Assembly (NCBI RefSeq): GCF_007992715.1
Contig: NZ_BKAU01000005.1
Span: 1 to 64,000, forward strand
Direction: 5' to 3'
DNA: 64,000 bases
Origin: Chitinophaga cymbidii
Lineage (GTDB): Bacteria > Bacteroidota > Bacteroidia > Chitinophagales > Chitinophagaceae
A model generated the notes under the pieces. The model did not search any database. It worked only from the letters and a program-made list of their open reading frames with translations, and was not told the DNA's origin. Positions 43,764-52,862 of the stretch are shown piece by piece (the first letter of the stretch is position 1; each line of letters begins with the position of its first letter). The position numbers and the translations under genes are program-made.

Positions 43764-44360
43764 ATGCGCGATCAACCACATAGTGAAAAAGAACTGCTGC
43801 GCCAGATCGCAAAGGGCAGCCAGGACGCCTACCTGGTGATCTTTGAACGGTATTGGGATACCGTATTTTCCACATCGTTACTGTTGACAAAATCCCCCGA
43901 GCTGGCGGAAGACATTGCGCAGGACGTGTTTGCCATGATCTGGGAAAAAAGAGAACAGCTTACCACGATAGAAAAGCTGGAGCCTTTCCTTTTTATTACC
44001 GCCCGTAACATGATCTACAGCCGTTTGCGGAAACTGTCGTCGCAGGAAGCGTACCGGCAATACATCATGGCGTATTTCAGTGAAGCCGGCGCGATGGGCG
44101 TGGATGAACAGACGGAGCTGCGGGAGCTGGAAAGAGCGATCCAGGGCGCGATTCTCCGCCTGCCTTCCCAACAGCAGAAGGCGTTCCGGCTCAGCCGTTT
44201 CGAAGGTATGCGGCATGAAGAGATCGCCGCTACCATGGGCGTTTCGCGGATCACCATCAAAAGTTACATCGTACAGGCGTTGGCAACGCTCCGCAAAGCG
44301 CTGGCCAACTATCCTTCTTCCGCCGTGATGGCGTTCGCTTTCTTCCGTATATTTTTTTAA
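43764..44360 (+). CDS. ECF-family RNA polymerase sigma factor without adjacent anti-sigma gene
   Basis: This 198-residue sigma-70-like factor has region 2 at about 10-85 (ELAEDIAQDVFAMIWEKRE, FLFITARNMIYSRLRKL) and region 4 at about 130-185 (LPSQQQKAFRLSRFEGMRHE, IAATMGVSRITIKSYIVQAL). It belongs to the group that pairs with FecR anti-sigma factors in Bacteroidota, but no FecR gene is next to it. It converges on the sulfatase gene with 3 bases between the stop codons. One of the two FecR genes at 50977-54029 could be its partner, since only one sigma gene lies there. Confidence 0.93.
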   Translation: MRDQPHSEKELLRQIAKGSQDAYLVIFERYWDTVFSTSLLLTKSPELAEDIAQDVFAMIWEKREQLTTIEKLEPFLFITARNMIYSRLRKLSSQEAYRQYIMAYFSEAGAMGVDEQTELRELERAIQGAILRLPSQQQKAFRLSRFEGMRHEEIAATMGVSRITIKSYIVQALATLRKALANYPSSAVMAFAFFRIFF

Positions 44361-44363
44361 GTA

Positions 44364-45776
44364 TTACTGCCCGTCCATTTTAGGAAACGCGCTATTCGGC
44401 CGGTGTGCTTCCCGCATCAGTGCGCGCATCTTCTCCACGATCTCCGGATGCTGTGCCGCCACATCTTTTTCTTCACCGGGATCACTGTCCAGCTGATAAA
44501 GTTCCACCGGTCCATCTGGCTGCGCTATTACATCCAGCTGCACCGCTTTCCAGTTTCCCATCCGCACGGCGCGCCGGCCGCCTTTCTCATGAAATTCCCA
44601 ATAGAGATAGTCATGTTGCCGCTGCGTTCCCTTGCCCGTCAATGCCGGCAGGAAAGAGATGCCGTCTGTTTGCGATGGAGCAGCTACACCGGCCAGTTCC
44701 GCGAAGGTGGGCATGAAATCCCAGAAAGCGCCCACATGCTCCGATGTGGCGCCGGGCCTGATATGCCCCGGCCAGCTGACGATCATCGGTTCGTGAATGC
44801 CGCCTTCGTATACATCGCGTTTAATGCCGCGGAAGGGGCCGTTGCTTTTGAAGAAATCCGGATCATGACCGCCTTCCTGGTGCGGACCGTTGTCGCTGGT
44901 GAATATCACGATGGTATTGCTGTCCAGCCCGAGGTCCCGCAGTTTGTGCAGCACCTGTCCGGCATAAGTATCCAGCCGGCTGACCATAGCAGCATAGGCG
45001 GCGTGGGGATAAGCCTGCGGCTGGTACCCTTTACCGTCCCATGTAGCGGGAACAGGGCGGGGCTGTTCGTTAAAGGCTTTTTTATAATATTCGAACGTGC
45101 TGTCACCCGCGGGCAGCTGCAAAGCGGCGTGGGGCAGCGTGTAGGGGAGGAACAGGAAGAACGGTTCCTCTTTATGCGCATCGATGAAAGCCAGCGCGCG
45201 CTCCTGTATTTCCTGCGCGGCATAAACGTTCTGGCTGTCCGGCGTGTTCGGGTAATCGATGCGTTGATCGTTATGCCAGAGATGGTCCGGGAAGAAGTTG
45301 TGAGATTGCCGCTGGCAGTTATAGCCGAAAAATTCCCCGAAGCCTCTTTTCACGGGATCGCCCACAGAGCCCACAGCTCCCAGCCCCCACTTGCCGAAAG
45401 CCCCGGTAGCATAGCCGGCCTTTTGCAGTATTTCCGCGATGGTGCTCACGGTATCCGGCAGCGGCCACTGGCCTTCCGGTTGTATCTCGCGGTTGCCGCG
45501 GATAGGCGTATGGCCGGTATGCTGGCCGGTCATCAAAGAGGAGCGGGACGGTGCGCAAACAGTGGTGCCGGCATAGAATTGCGTAAGCCGGATGCCGCGG
45601 GTGGCCAGGCTGTCCAGGTAAGGCGTATGTATTTTGGTTTGCCCGAAGCAGCCAACATCTCCGTATCCCAGGTCATCCGCGAGGATCAGTACGATGTTCG
45701 GCTTTTTAGTGGCTTCCTGTTTTTGCTGTGCGGTGCAGGAAGCGGCCAGCAGGCATAGTAGCAGTAATGAGCGCAT
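44364..45776 (-). CDS. Secreted formylglycine-dependent sulfatase
   Basis: The 470-residue protein has a lipoprotein-type signal (LLAASC, Cys14). An arylsulfatase fold follows: NIVLILADDLGYGDVG with the metal aspartates near 34-40, and the activation signature CAPSR with Cys74, which must be converted to formylglycine. Later blocks are GKWGLG, FTSDNGPHQEGGHD and KRDVYEGGIHEPMIVSWPG. It removes sulfate esters from glycans at the surface or in the periplasm. No maturase gene is near. It is downstream of the SusD gene on the same strand and separated by a hairpin, so it probably belongs to that locus and points to a sulfated glycan. Confidence 0.94.
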   Translation of the reverse strand: MRSLLLLCLLAASCTAQQKQEATKKPNIVLILADDLGYGDVGCFGQTKIHTPYLDSLATRGIRLTQFYAGTTVCAPSRSSLMTGQHTGHTPIRGNREIQPEGQWPLPDTVSTIAEILQKAGYATGAFGKWGLGAVGSVGDPVKRGFGEFFGYNCQRQSHNFFPDHLWHNDQRIDYPNTPDSQNVYAAQEIQERALAFIDAHKEEPFFLFLPYTLPHAALQLPAGDSTFEYYKKAFNEQPRPVPATWDGKGYQPQAYPHAAYAAMVSRLDTYAGQVLHKLRDLGLDSNTIVIFTSDNGPHQEGGHDPDFFKSNGPFRGIKRDVYEGGIHEPMIVSWPGHIRPGATSEHVGAFWDFMPTFAELAGVAAPSQTDGISFLPALTGKGTQRQHDYLYWEFHEKGGRRAVRMGNWKAVQLDVIAQPDGPVELYQLDSDPGEEKDVAAQHPEIVEKMRALMREAHRPNSAFPKMDGQ

Positions 45777-45803
45777 GGATCAGTTTTCTTGTATTGGAAA
45801 TAT

Positions 45804-45840
45804 AAGGAGGGCGTATGGATTTTCATAACGCCCTCCTTTT
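45804..45840. terminator. Hairpin between SusD 3 and the sulfatase gene
   Basis: AAGGAGGGCGT (45804-45814) pairs with ACGCCCTCCTT (45828-45838). The T-run is longer on the plus strand than on the minus strand. On the minus strand it may partly terminate the SusCD message and lower sulfatase expression. Confidence 0.55.
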
Positions 45841-45846
45841 AAAAGA

Positions 45847-47457
45847 TCAGAAGTTCGGGTTCTGGTCGAAATTATCGTTCAGCAGCACTTCCTGTTGCGG
45901 AATAGGGAAGAGGTAATCCCGTTCCTCATCAAAGAAGCGCACCACGCCGGTGTAAACGAGGGTATCTACTTCGGTTTGTCCCTGGCGGATATAGGTCATG
46001 CCGGGGATAGGGCCCTGCATGAGGTCTTCCGCGGTTTTCCAGCGGCGGATATCAAAGAAGCGCAAACCTTCCAGCGCCAGCTCCACCATTCTTTCATGCC
46101 GTACGATCTCCCTCATTTGAGGTTGTGTCTTCGGCGCGAGTACGGGCGGCAGGTTTACGTCCTGCCGCTGGCGCACTTCGTTGAGTGCGGTGAAAACGGT
46201 ATTGTCCAGCTGGTTCAGTTCCGTTTTTGCCTCCACATAAGCCAGCAATACATCCGCATAACGGATCAAAATGAAGTTGGTGCCGGAGTTCCGCGGATCG
46301 TTCAGGTCTTCCACGTTGATGTACTTCTTCATGCCGTATCCGGTTTTGGTGCGGCGGTAATCCACTTCCACTTCATCCGCTGTTCCCGAGCCGGGACGTG
46401 GGTCGTACGCCCTGTTGTTAAAGAGCACATCGCCGGGCACCGCATCGGAGAAGGCCGGGATAAAGAGCGTGTACCGCAGGCGCGGATCGCGGTTGGCATA
46501 TGGATTCTCCGGGTTGAAAGCAGGATCGTCGTGAATGGAAAGCCCGTTGATGGTTTCGAACGCATCCGCGAGCGTGCGGGTGGGACAAAGCCCCACGTCG
46601 CCGTTCATGCCACGCGGGCCGAAGCTGTAGAAGAATTCGGTGGATGCGATGTCTTTGGCATATTGCCGGTCGAAGATCACTTCGGTATTGTTTTCCGCGC
46701 CGTATGTAAAGAGTTTGGAGAACTCCGGGTAGATGTGATACCTGTTGAGGTCTATCACCGCTTTCGCTGCGTCCGCGGCGCGTTGCCAGCGGCCGGCGTA
46801 TAACATGGCGCGGGCCTGCAACGCCATGGCGGCGCCCTCGGTCACCCGGCCGATGTCGTTGCCGGTGTAACTGGGTGGCAGCATGTCTGCAATGGCCGTC
46901 AGCTCTTCATCCACAAAATCCCATACCTGGGCGGCAGGCGTTCTTTCCAGCACGGCCGCTTCTTCAATGTTAAGTGTGCGGGTAACGAGCGGCACATCGC
47001 CGAAGAGCATCACGAGGCGGACGTAGAAATAAGCGCGCAGAAATCTTGCTTCGCCTTTCAGCCGGTCGCGCAGCTCATCCGTGAGGGAAGCATCCCTTTC
47101 CTGCACCTGGTCTATGTTCTCGAGAAAATAATTGGAAGCGCGGATGGCTTTGTACCCGGTGTTCCACAAATCCTGGAAGAAATCCATGTTCGCATGCGTC
47201 GTTCCTTTTTCAATGTTGGAAGTAGTAGCGGCGTTGGAGTTGGTAGTGGCGATATCAGACAGCATGTCCCAGTTCAGCTCGCCCGTGCCGGGGAGGAACC
47301 GGTAAATGGCATTGACGGCATTCACCGCATCTTCACGGTTGGCCCAGAAGGTAGCGCTGCTCAGTTTGTCTTTGGGATAGGTGTCCAGCAGGCCCCTTTT
47401 ACATCCTGCCATCAGGCTGATCCCGCAGATCAATATCAGAAAGTATGTTGTTCGCAT
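45847..47457 (-). CDS. SusD/RagB-family surface glycan-binding lipoprotein 3
   Basis: The 536-residue lipoprotein has its lipobox at MAGC (Cys19), then KRGLLDTYPKDKL. SusD signatures are ASNYFLENIDQ, GEARFLRAYFYVRLVMLFGD, IRYADVLLAYVEAKTEL and VRHERMVELALEGLRFFDIR, with QQEVLLNDNFDQNPNF at the C-terminus. It would cap the adjacent transporter, whose gene ends 12 bases upstream. The pair lies between the FecR gene and the sulfatase gene. Confidence 0.95.
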   Translation of the reverse strand: MRTTYFLILICGISLMAGCKRGLLDTYPKDKLSSATFWANREDAVNAVNAIYRFLPGTGELNWDMLSDIATTNSNAATTSNIEKGTTHANMDFFQDLWNTGYKAIRASNYFLENIDQVQERDASLTDELRDRLKGEARFLRAYFYVRLVMLFGDVPLVTRTLNIEEAAVLERTPAAQVWDFVDEELTAIADMLPPSYTGNDIGRVTEGAAMALQARAMLYAGRWQRAADAAKAVIDLNRYHIYPEFSKLFTYGAENNTEVIFDRQYAKDIASTEFFYSFGPRGMNGDVGLCPTRTLADAFETINGLSIHDDPAFNPENPYANRDPRLRYTLFIPAFSDAVPGDVLFNNRAYDPRPGSGTADEVEVDYRRTKTGYGMKKYINVEDLNDPRNSGTNFILIRYADVLLAYVEAKTELNQLDNTVFTALNEVRQRQDVNLPPVLAPKTQPQMREIVRHERMVELALEGLRFFDIRRWKTAEDLMQGPIPGMTYIRQGQTEVDTLVYTGVVRFFDEERDYLFPIPQQEVLLNDNFDQNPNF

Positions 47458-47469
47458 GATCAGTTCGGT

Positions 47470-50400
47470 TTAAAAGTCAAGATTAACACCCGCGGAATAG
47501 GTCTTTACCTGCTGGTAGAAGTCGCCGGCGCGTCCGGCGGGCGTTTCCGCATCCATTCCCCATTCTTTCAGCTTAGAGAAAGTAAGGAGGTTGGTGCCGC
47601 CGATGTAGAAACGGAGACTGTTGATCTTCGCTTTTTTCAGCAGCGTTTTCGGGATAGTATATCCCAGCTGGAAGTTCTTGAGGCGCAGATAAGACGCATC
47701 GAGCACCCAGAAGTCGGACGGCTCCGTGTTCTTGTTGGCGGACTTCTGCGGACGGGGAAAGCGGGCGTCCGTGTTTTCCGGTGTCCAGTAATCTTTCCCG
47801 ATGTCCAGCGTAAATCCTTCCCAGCTGCCGTTTTCGATGAAGGCGCCCCAGACCATCATATCCTGTTTTCCTACGCCCTGCCAGAGCATGGTGCAGTCGA
47901 AGTTCTTCCAGCCCAGCTCGATGTTCATGCCGTAGGTCCAGTGCGGCATGCTGGAACCGAGCACCTTGTTGTCCGTAGCGGTGATCTTGTTATCGCCGTC
48001 TATGTCCAGGTACTTGATATCACCCGGTTTTGCATCCGATGAGAAAGTAGGATAGCCTTTGTCGATGTCTTCCTGCGTGAGGTAGCCGGCTGTGGGCCTG
48101 CCCCAGAGCGCGTTGATCTCTTCGCCTTCCATGATCACGTAGCGGTTCTTTTCCAGCGAATAATACGGGCCGGTGCCGGCGAGGTCGATCACTTTGTTCT
48201 TCACATCGGAGAGGTTGAACGTAACGCCGTAATGGAAGTCGTTGATCTTGTTGCGGTGGGTGAGTTGCAGCTCCCAGCCGGTGTTCTGCACCTTGCCGGC
48301 GTTGGTGGCCACGGGGTCGAGGCCCACGGCGCCGGGGATGGGAAGGCCCAGCAGGATGCCGTCCGTCAGCTTTTTATACCAGTCGAACGTAAGGCCGAAT
48401 TTCCCGTTGAGGAAGCTCGCATCCAGGCCGATGTTCGTTTGGGTAGTGGTTTCCCAGGTCAGGTTCTGGCTCGCGAAAACCGTTTGCGCCACACCAACGG
48501 CCGGTACGCCGTTGAAGGAATAATAATTACCTACGCTGAGGTTGTTGAAATAAGAATACAGGCCGATGTTCTGGTTGCCGTTCTCGCCATACGAAGCACG
48601 GATCTTGAAGAGGTCCGCCACATGCTTCAGCGGCTGCCAGAAGTTTTCTTCAGACAGCAGCCAGGCGCCGGAAACAGAGGGAAAGAAAGTATACCGGCTG
48701 CCTTCGGGGAAGCGGGAAGACCCATCGTAGCGCATGTTGAATTCAAAAAGATATTTGTTCCGGAAGCCGTATCTCACGCGGCCGAAGAGGGAGCGCAGGC
48801 CCCAGTCGGAATACGCGCTGCTCACGCCGCGGTTGAGCGGGTCGCTCTGGCTGAGGTTGAGCAGGTCGTTGTTATAAAAATCCCTGCCGTTCGCCATCAG
48901 GTCGTCGTAACTGTAAGCGATCTCGGAATAACCGCCCAGCACGCTGATATCATGCTGCTTGTTGATGTTAAGATCGTATGTGAGCGTATTGTTCCAGGTT
49001 TGCTGGAGGGACTGGCTTCTGTTGTTTTCAAGACGGTTGATCTCGTTGCGGCTGAGGATGATCTCCGGGTCCCAGTAGCTGTGTATCTCGTAAGCGGGCC
49101 ATTGGCTGAGGGCGTCGTACTTTTCCGTTTCAATAGCGTATTGCGTGTTGAACGTGAGGCCCTTCAGTATCTTCCAGGTACCCTGCAGGTTGATAACGGC
49201 GTTATCGTTGGTGGATTTCGTATAGCCGGCAATGTCAGGGTCCGTATAGGCGAGCGGGTTACGCCCCTGGTTGCTGACGCCGTAGGTGCCGTCCGGGTAC
49301 CGCGGAACGGTCAGCTGCGAGCCGTGGATCATGTAATGATAGATGCCGGAGCCCACGGTGTTGGTGGTGTAGCGGTTCTGCCGGCGGAGCTTGATATCCG
49401 CATTCAGGCTGATGCTTTCGGAGATCTTCAGCGTATTGTTGAGGCGCATCTGGTAGCGCTGCATGTTGCGGTTGGGATAGATGCCCTGCTGGTCCATGTA
49501 CCTTGCGCTGAGCAGGCTGGTCAGCTTTTCGCTGCCGCCGGACAATTGCAGGGAGTGGTTTTGCCAGGGGGCGTTTTCCCGGATAACGGCATCATACCAG
49601 CTGTTCGGAAGCGGGTAGCGGAGGCGGTCTTCGCCGCTTACGTATTGCTGGATGGCTTCTTCGGTGTAGAGCGGATTGCTGCCGCGGTTTTCGTAGGCGA
49701 GGTTCTGCAGACGAAGGTAGCTTTCGGTATCCATATGCTCGGGCACGGCCACGAGGTTTTGCAGATCGAGCCAGCCGTTGTAGCGTATCCTGATATCGCC
49801 TTTCTGCGCGCGTCTGGTAGTGATCAGCACTACGCCGTTGGCGGCGCGGGAGCCGTAGATGGCGGTGGACGCCGCATCTTTCAGCACGGATACGGAAGCG
49901 ATATCATCCGGGTTGATATCGTAATAAGCCTGCTCCACGCCGTCGATAATGAACAGCGGCGTATTGCTGCCGAGTGTGGTAACGCCGCGGATGCGGAAGT
50001 AAGTGCTGTTATTACCGGGTTCGCCGCCCTGATCCCATACGGAAAGGCCGGGAGCGAGGCCCTGCAACGATGCCTGCAGGTTGGGCGCGTGACGGGCTGC
50101 CACTTCGTCGCCACTCACGGAAGATACCGCCGTGGTCAGCGATATTTTCTTCTGCGTGCCGTATCCTACTACTACCACTTCATTAAGTCCGCCGGGATTT
50201 TCCCGGAGGCGCACGTTCAGCTGCTGCTTGCCGGCTACCGGCATTTCCAGCGGCTCGTAGCCAACGTAGCTGAATACCAGCACCGCATCTTCCGGCGCTT
50301 CGATGGTATAACGCCCGTTGTTGTCGCTGACCGTTCCTTTCCCGGTGCCTTTCACCTGTATGGACACACCGATCAGCGGCATGCCGGTAGTATCGGTCAC

Positions 50401-50802
50401 CGTTCCGGATACTTTTAGCACCCGGATCATCCGTGATGCCGGCGCTACTACCACCACTTTGTTTTCAAGTATCCTGTAGTGAAGCCCCATGCCCGAAAGC
50501 AACTCGTGCAGCACGTCCGTCAACGGTTTGTCGGACGCATGCACCTCCACCAGTTTATCAACCGGTACCAGGTCGTTGCTGTAAAGGAACCTGACATCGC
50601 TTTTCTTGCCGATCAGGGATAATGCCTTACCGAGCTTTATGTCTTCAAGGTGTAATGTAAGCCTGACATTCTGGGAATATCCGTTGGCGGCGGCCTGCAG
50701 GCAGGTGGCGAAAACAAGAATAAAACACCATTTCATAAAGAGCAGGACTTTGAAAATTCTTCCCCGCCCGGCAATGGCCGGCAGGAATGAAGTTTTTTTC
50801 AT
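47470..50802 (-). CDS. SusC/RagA-family transporter 3 with STN signalling domain
   Basis: The protein has 1110 residues. A long signal region is followed by an STN domain (about 48-115: LHLEDIKLGKALSLIGKKSD), the module that contacts a FecR anti-sigma factor across the periplasm. A carboxypeptidase-regulatory-like domain (VSGTVTDTTGMPLIGVSIQV), the plug (VVVGYGTQKK, GSRAANGVVLITTRRA) and the barrel follow, ending AGVNLDF. Uptake of ligand would signal through FecR 1 (50977) to an ECF sigma factor. The signal peptide begins at the ATG at 50802 (MKWCFILVFATCLQ hydrophobic core). Confidence 0.96.
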   Translation of the reverse strand: MKKTSFLPAIAGRGRIFKVLLFMKWCFILVFATCLQAAANGYSQNVRLTLHLEDIKLGKALSLIGKKSDVRFLYSNDLVPVDKLVEVHASDKPLTDVLHELLSGMGLHYRILENKVVVVAPASRMIRVLKVSGTVTDTTGMPLIGVSIQVKGTGKGTVSDNNGRYTIEAPEDAVLVFSYVGYEPLEMPVAGKQQLNVRLRENPGGLNEVVVVGYGTQKKISLTTAVSSVSGDEVAARHAPNLQASLQGLAPGLSVWDQGGEPGNNSTYFRIRGVTTLGSNTPLFIIDGVEQAYYDINPDDIASVSVLKDAASTAIYGSRAANGVVLITTRRAQKGDIRIRYNGWLDLQNLVAVPEHMDTESYLRLQNLAYENRGSNPLYTEEAIQQYVSGEDRLRYPLPNSWYDAVIRENAPWQNHSLQLSGGSEKLTSLLSARYMDQQGIYPNRNMQRYQMRLNNTLKISESISLNADIKLRRQNRYTTNTVGSGIYHYMIHGSQLTVPRYPDGTYGVSNQGRNPLAYTDPDIAGYTKSTNDNAVINLQGTWKILKGLTFNTQYAIETEKYDALSQWPAYEIHSYWDPEIILSRNEINRLENNRSQSLQQTWNNTLTYDLNINKQHDISVLGGYSEIAYSYDDLMANGRDFYNNDLLNLSQSDPLNRGVSSAYSDWGLRSLFGRVRYGFRNKYLFEFNMRYDGSSRFPEGSRYTFFPSVSGAWLLSEENFWQPLKHVADLFKIRASYGENGNQNIGLYSYFNNLSVGNYYSFNGVPAVGVAQTVFASQNLTWETTTQTNIGLDASFLNGKFGLTFDWYKKLTDGILLGLPIPGAVGLDPVATNAGKVQNTGWELQLTHRNKINDFHYGVTFNLSDVKNKVIDLAGTGPYYSLEKNRYVIMEGEEINALWGRPTAGYLTQEDIDKGYPTFSSDAKPGDIKYLDIDGDNKITATDNKVLGSSMPHWTYGMNIELGWKNFDCTMLWQGVGKQDMMVWGAFIENGSWEGFTLDIGKDYWTPENTDARFPRPQKSANKNTEPSDFWVLDASYLRLKNFQLGYTIPKTLLKKAKINSLRFYIGGTNLLTFSKLKEWGMDAETPAGRAGDFYQQVKTYSAGVNLDF

Positions 50803-50976
50803 ACTTTCATGCAGTTAAGGTTTAATAATGGAAATCTCCCCGCTGTTAGAGGTGCAGGAGGTTTCATAACTTGACAGGCGGGAGATGTTGCGAGCATTTC
50901 CCGTTCTTTTTTTACCGGTTATTCGCTGTTGAAAAGCATCGGCATAAGTAAAAGATTTTGGTGAGAGATGTGGAAT

Positions 50977-52068
50977 TTATTGATGGATAATGATCGTGTC
51001 TTTCTGCGCCGAATAATGGAACGGTCTTGACAGTTGCAGTTCATGCAATGCCTGATCGAGCGATTCGTCCCGGAAAATACCGGTGTACCGGTAAGCCTTT
51101 ACAGGCGCGTCCGCAAAGCGGATGGTCACATTGAACCGTCTTTCCATGCTGGTGGCCAGCTCCGCGAATGACCGGTCGTGGAACGCCAGCAGGTCATTCA
51201 TCCAGGCCGTTTCTTCTATCATATGTTCGGCGGTGACCGGTGTAACGGGTTTTATGGCTATCTCCATATTACCGGCCGGCATTGCGGGCGTGGCGCCCGC
51301 GAGCAGGGTATCCGGGTTGTAGTAAGTGACTTTCTCCAGCGGCTTCAGCAGCACTTTTCTGCCGTTTTCATGTTTGAGCCTGACTTCTATGGCGCCTTCC
51401 AGCAGCGTGGTTTCCGTCATCGCCTCGCCGGGATATGCCTTTACATTGAAGATGGTGCCCAGGTCCACGATATCCATATCGCGCGTATGAATAATAAAAG
51501 GCTGTTGTTCATTGTGCAGCACTTCGAAGTAGGCTTCACCGCTGAGGTGTACTTCGCGTTGCGCTTTCCCGCGGTAGCTGGCATGATATGCCAGGGTGCT
51601 GCCGCCGTTCAGCACAATGCGGGAGCCGTCTTCCAGCCGGATGACGGCAGTATCGCGCGGGCCGACGGTCCTTTTGATCAGGCCGGCTTGTTGTGTGGCG
51701 GGTGCAGGCAGACTGGTTGTACCGGGCCGGGTAAAATAATAATATATGCCCGCTGTTGCGATCAGTAACAGTACGGCCGCTGCTGCGGCCGGCATCAGCC
51801 GAAATAGGCGGGATGGGCGGGGGCGTTCGGTCATTCCGACCCTTTCATCCACCTCATCCAACCACCGCTCAACCTTCACCGCCAGCCCCGCATCACCTTT
51901 CCGGGCGCCGGCCTGTTTCTCCAGGATGGCTTCATATGCGCGGGCGGCCGCTTCCACCTCTTCATCTGCGGAGGTGTGCAGCCAGTGGATAAAGCGCTCG
52001 TGCTCGGGTTCCGAATGGTTGCCTTCGGCAAACCGTTGCAGGAATTGCCTGATCTCGGATTGGTTCAT
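50977..52068 (-). CDS. FecR-family anti-sigma factor 1
   Basis: The 363-residue protein has an N-terminal cytoplasmic anti-sigma region (about 1-80), one transmembrane helix (about 90-110, AAAAAVLLLIATAG), a periplasmic FecR domain (about 135-235: TAVIRLEDGSRIVLNGGSTL, GEAYFEVLHNEQQPFIIHT) and a C-terminal DUF4974 domain (about 285-360). It would hold the ECF sigma factor until contacted by the STN domain of transporter 3. It is followed on the minus strand by transporter 3 and preceded by the ECF sigma gene, the classical order. Confidence 0.95.
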   Translation of the reverse strand: MNQSEIRQFLQRFAEGNHSEPEHERFIHWLHTSADEEVEAAARAYEAILEKQAGARKGDAGLAVKVERWLDEVDERVGMTERPRPSRLFRLMPAAAAAVLLLIATAGIYYYFTRPGTTSLPAPATQQAGLIKRTVGPRDTAVIRLEDGSRIVLNGGSTLAYHASYRGKAQREVHLSGEAYFEVLHNEQQPFIIHTRDMDIVDLGTIFNVKAYPGEAMTETTLLEGAIEVRLKHENGRKVLLKPLEKVTYYNPDTLLAGATPAMPAGNMEIAIKPVTPVTAEHMIEETAWMNDLLAFHDRSFAELATSMERRFNVTIRFADAPVKAYRYTGIFRDESLDQALHELQLSRPFHYSAQKDTIIIHQ

Positions 52069-52133
52069 ACTAATGCTTTCTGCATGATATGACGAACGGG
52101 AAAACCGGAAAGACCCCTGCGTGAGAAAAAAAA

Positions 52134-52718
52134 TCAGGGAATAAAGAGAAGCAGCAAAAGGCCGGTAAGCTCGGCATGCTCGCGCAGGTACCGGCGTACA
52201 TAGTGCTGCGCCGCATACAGCTGCTTTTTAACAACGGATTTCGAAATATTCAGGCGGCGCGCGATCTCGTCAAGGGAAAGGTCTTCTTCGGTATTGAGCC
52301 GGAAGATCAGCCGCCGCTTGTCCGGCAACCGGTCTACCGCCTGCCGGGCAATGGAAAAATACTGGCTGGTCAGCGCTTTGTGATCGCCGTCGGCGCTGCT
52401 GGCTGCATTGCCCGCCAGCAGGTCTTCCGTTACGCGGTGATGCAGCCGTTGGGCGCGCACATGGTCTACCACCTTGTTGCGAGCCATGCGGAACAGGTAC
52501 TGCCGGAAAGAACGGATGCTGCCAAGGCCGGACCGCTGCTCCCAGAGCCGGATGAATATTTCCTGGATGATGTCTTCCGATGTTTCGCGGCAACGGGTGA
52601 AGAGATAGATATACCGCTGAAGGTCATGCAGGCAGTCCACATACAACTCGCTGAACGCCTGCCGGTTTCCGCCGGCCGCCAGCAGCAGCAATTCTTTCTC
52701 TGTATAGGCGCGATGCAT
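52134..52718 (-). CDS. ECF-family RNA polymerase sigma factor
   Basis: The 194-residue factor has sigma region 2 (about 10-85: RETSEDIIQEIFIRLWEQRS, FRQYLFRMARNKVVDHV) and region 4 (about 120-178: LPDKRRLIFRLNTEEDLSLD, IARRLNISKSVVKKQLYAA). The C-terminus is a hydrophobic run (LTGLLLLLFIP). It starts the minus-strand sigma-FecR-SusC-SusD-sulfatase series. It is also the nearest sigma gene to the plus-strand FecR 2, which has none of its own, so it may serve both modules. Confidence 0.95.
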   Translation of the reverse strand: MHRAYTEKELLLLAAGGNRQAFSELYVDCLHDLQRYIYLFTRCRETSEDIIQEIFIRLWEQRSGLGSIRSFRQYLFRMARNKVVDHVRAQRLHHRVTEDLLAGNAASSADGDHKALTSQYFSIARQAVDRLPDKRRLIFRLNTEEDLSLDEIARRLNISKSVVKKQLYAAQHYVRRYLREHAELTGLLLLLFIP

Positions 52719-52743
52719 GTGAGGATGTTTGTGGATACCAGCC

Positions 52744-52773
52744 CTAAGTTATCATATAATAGATAAAAACCAA
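52744..52773 (-). promoter_or_regulatory. Candidate promoter of the ECF sigma gene
   Basis: On the minus strand TTG (52773-52771), 19 bases, TAACTTAG (52751-52744) approximate the Bacteroidota consensus. An AAAAACC-AAT-GGTTTTT dyad (52765-52781) overlaps the -33 position and lies in the divergent region between sigma and FecR 2, so it could control both directions. Confidence 0.45.
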
Positions 52774-52862
52774 TGGTTTTTGCCATGTTAAGTTTTTTTT
52801 ATCAAGACACCTCCCTTTTGATCTTTCATGCGTCTTTAATCCAAGGAGCACACAATTTTTTT

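Noticed and set aside
48232..50418. Open frame of 728 codons on the plus strand, inside transporter 3
   Set aside because: Antisense to a complete SusC gene; such frames arise from codon bias in these GC-rich genes.
52773..52862. Earlier ATG for FecR 2
   Set aside because: The extra residues are not FecR-like and overlap the divergent promoter region.
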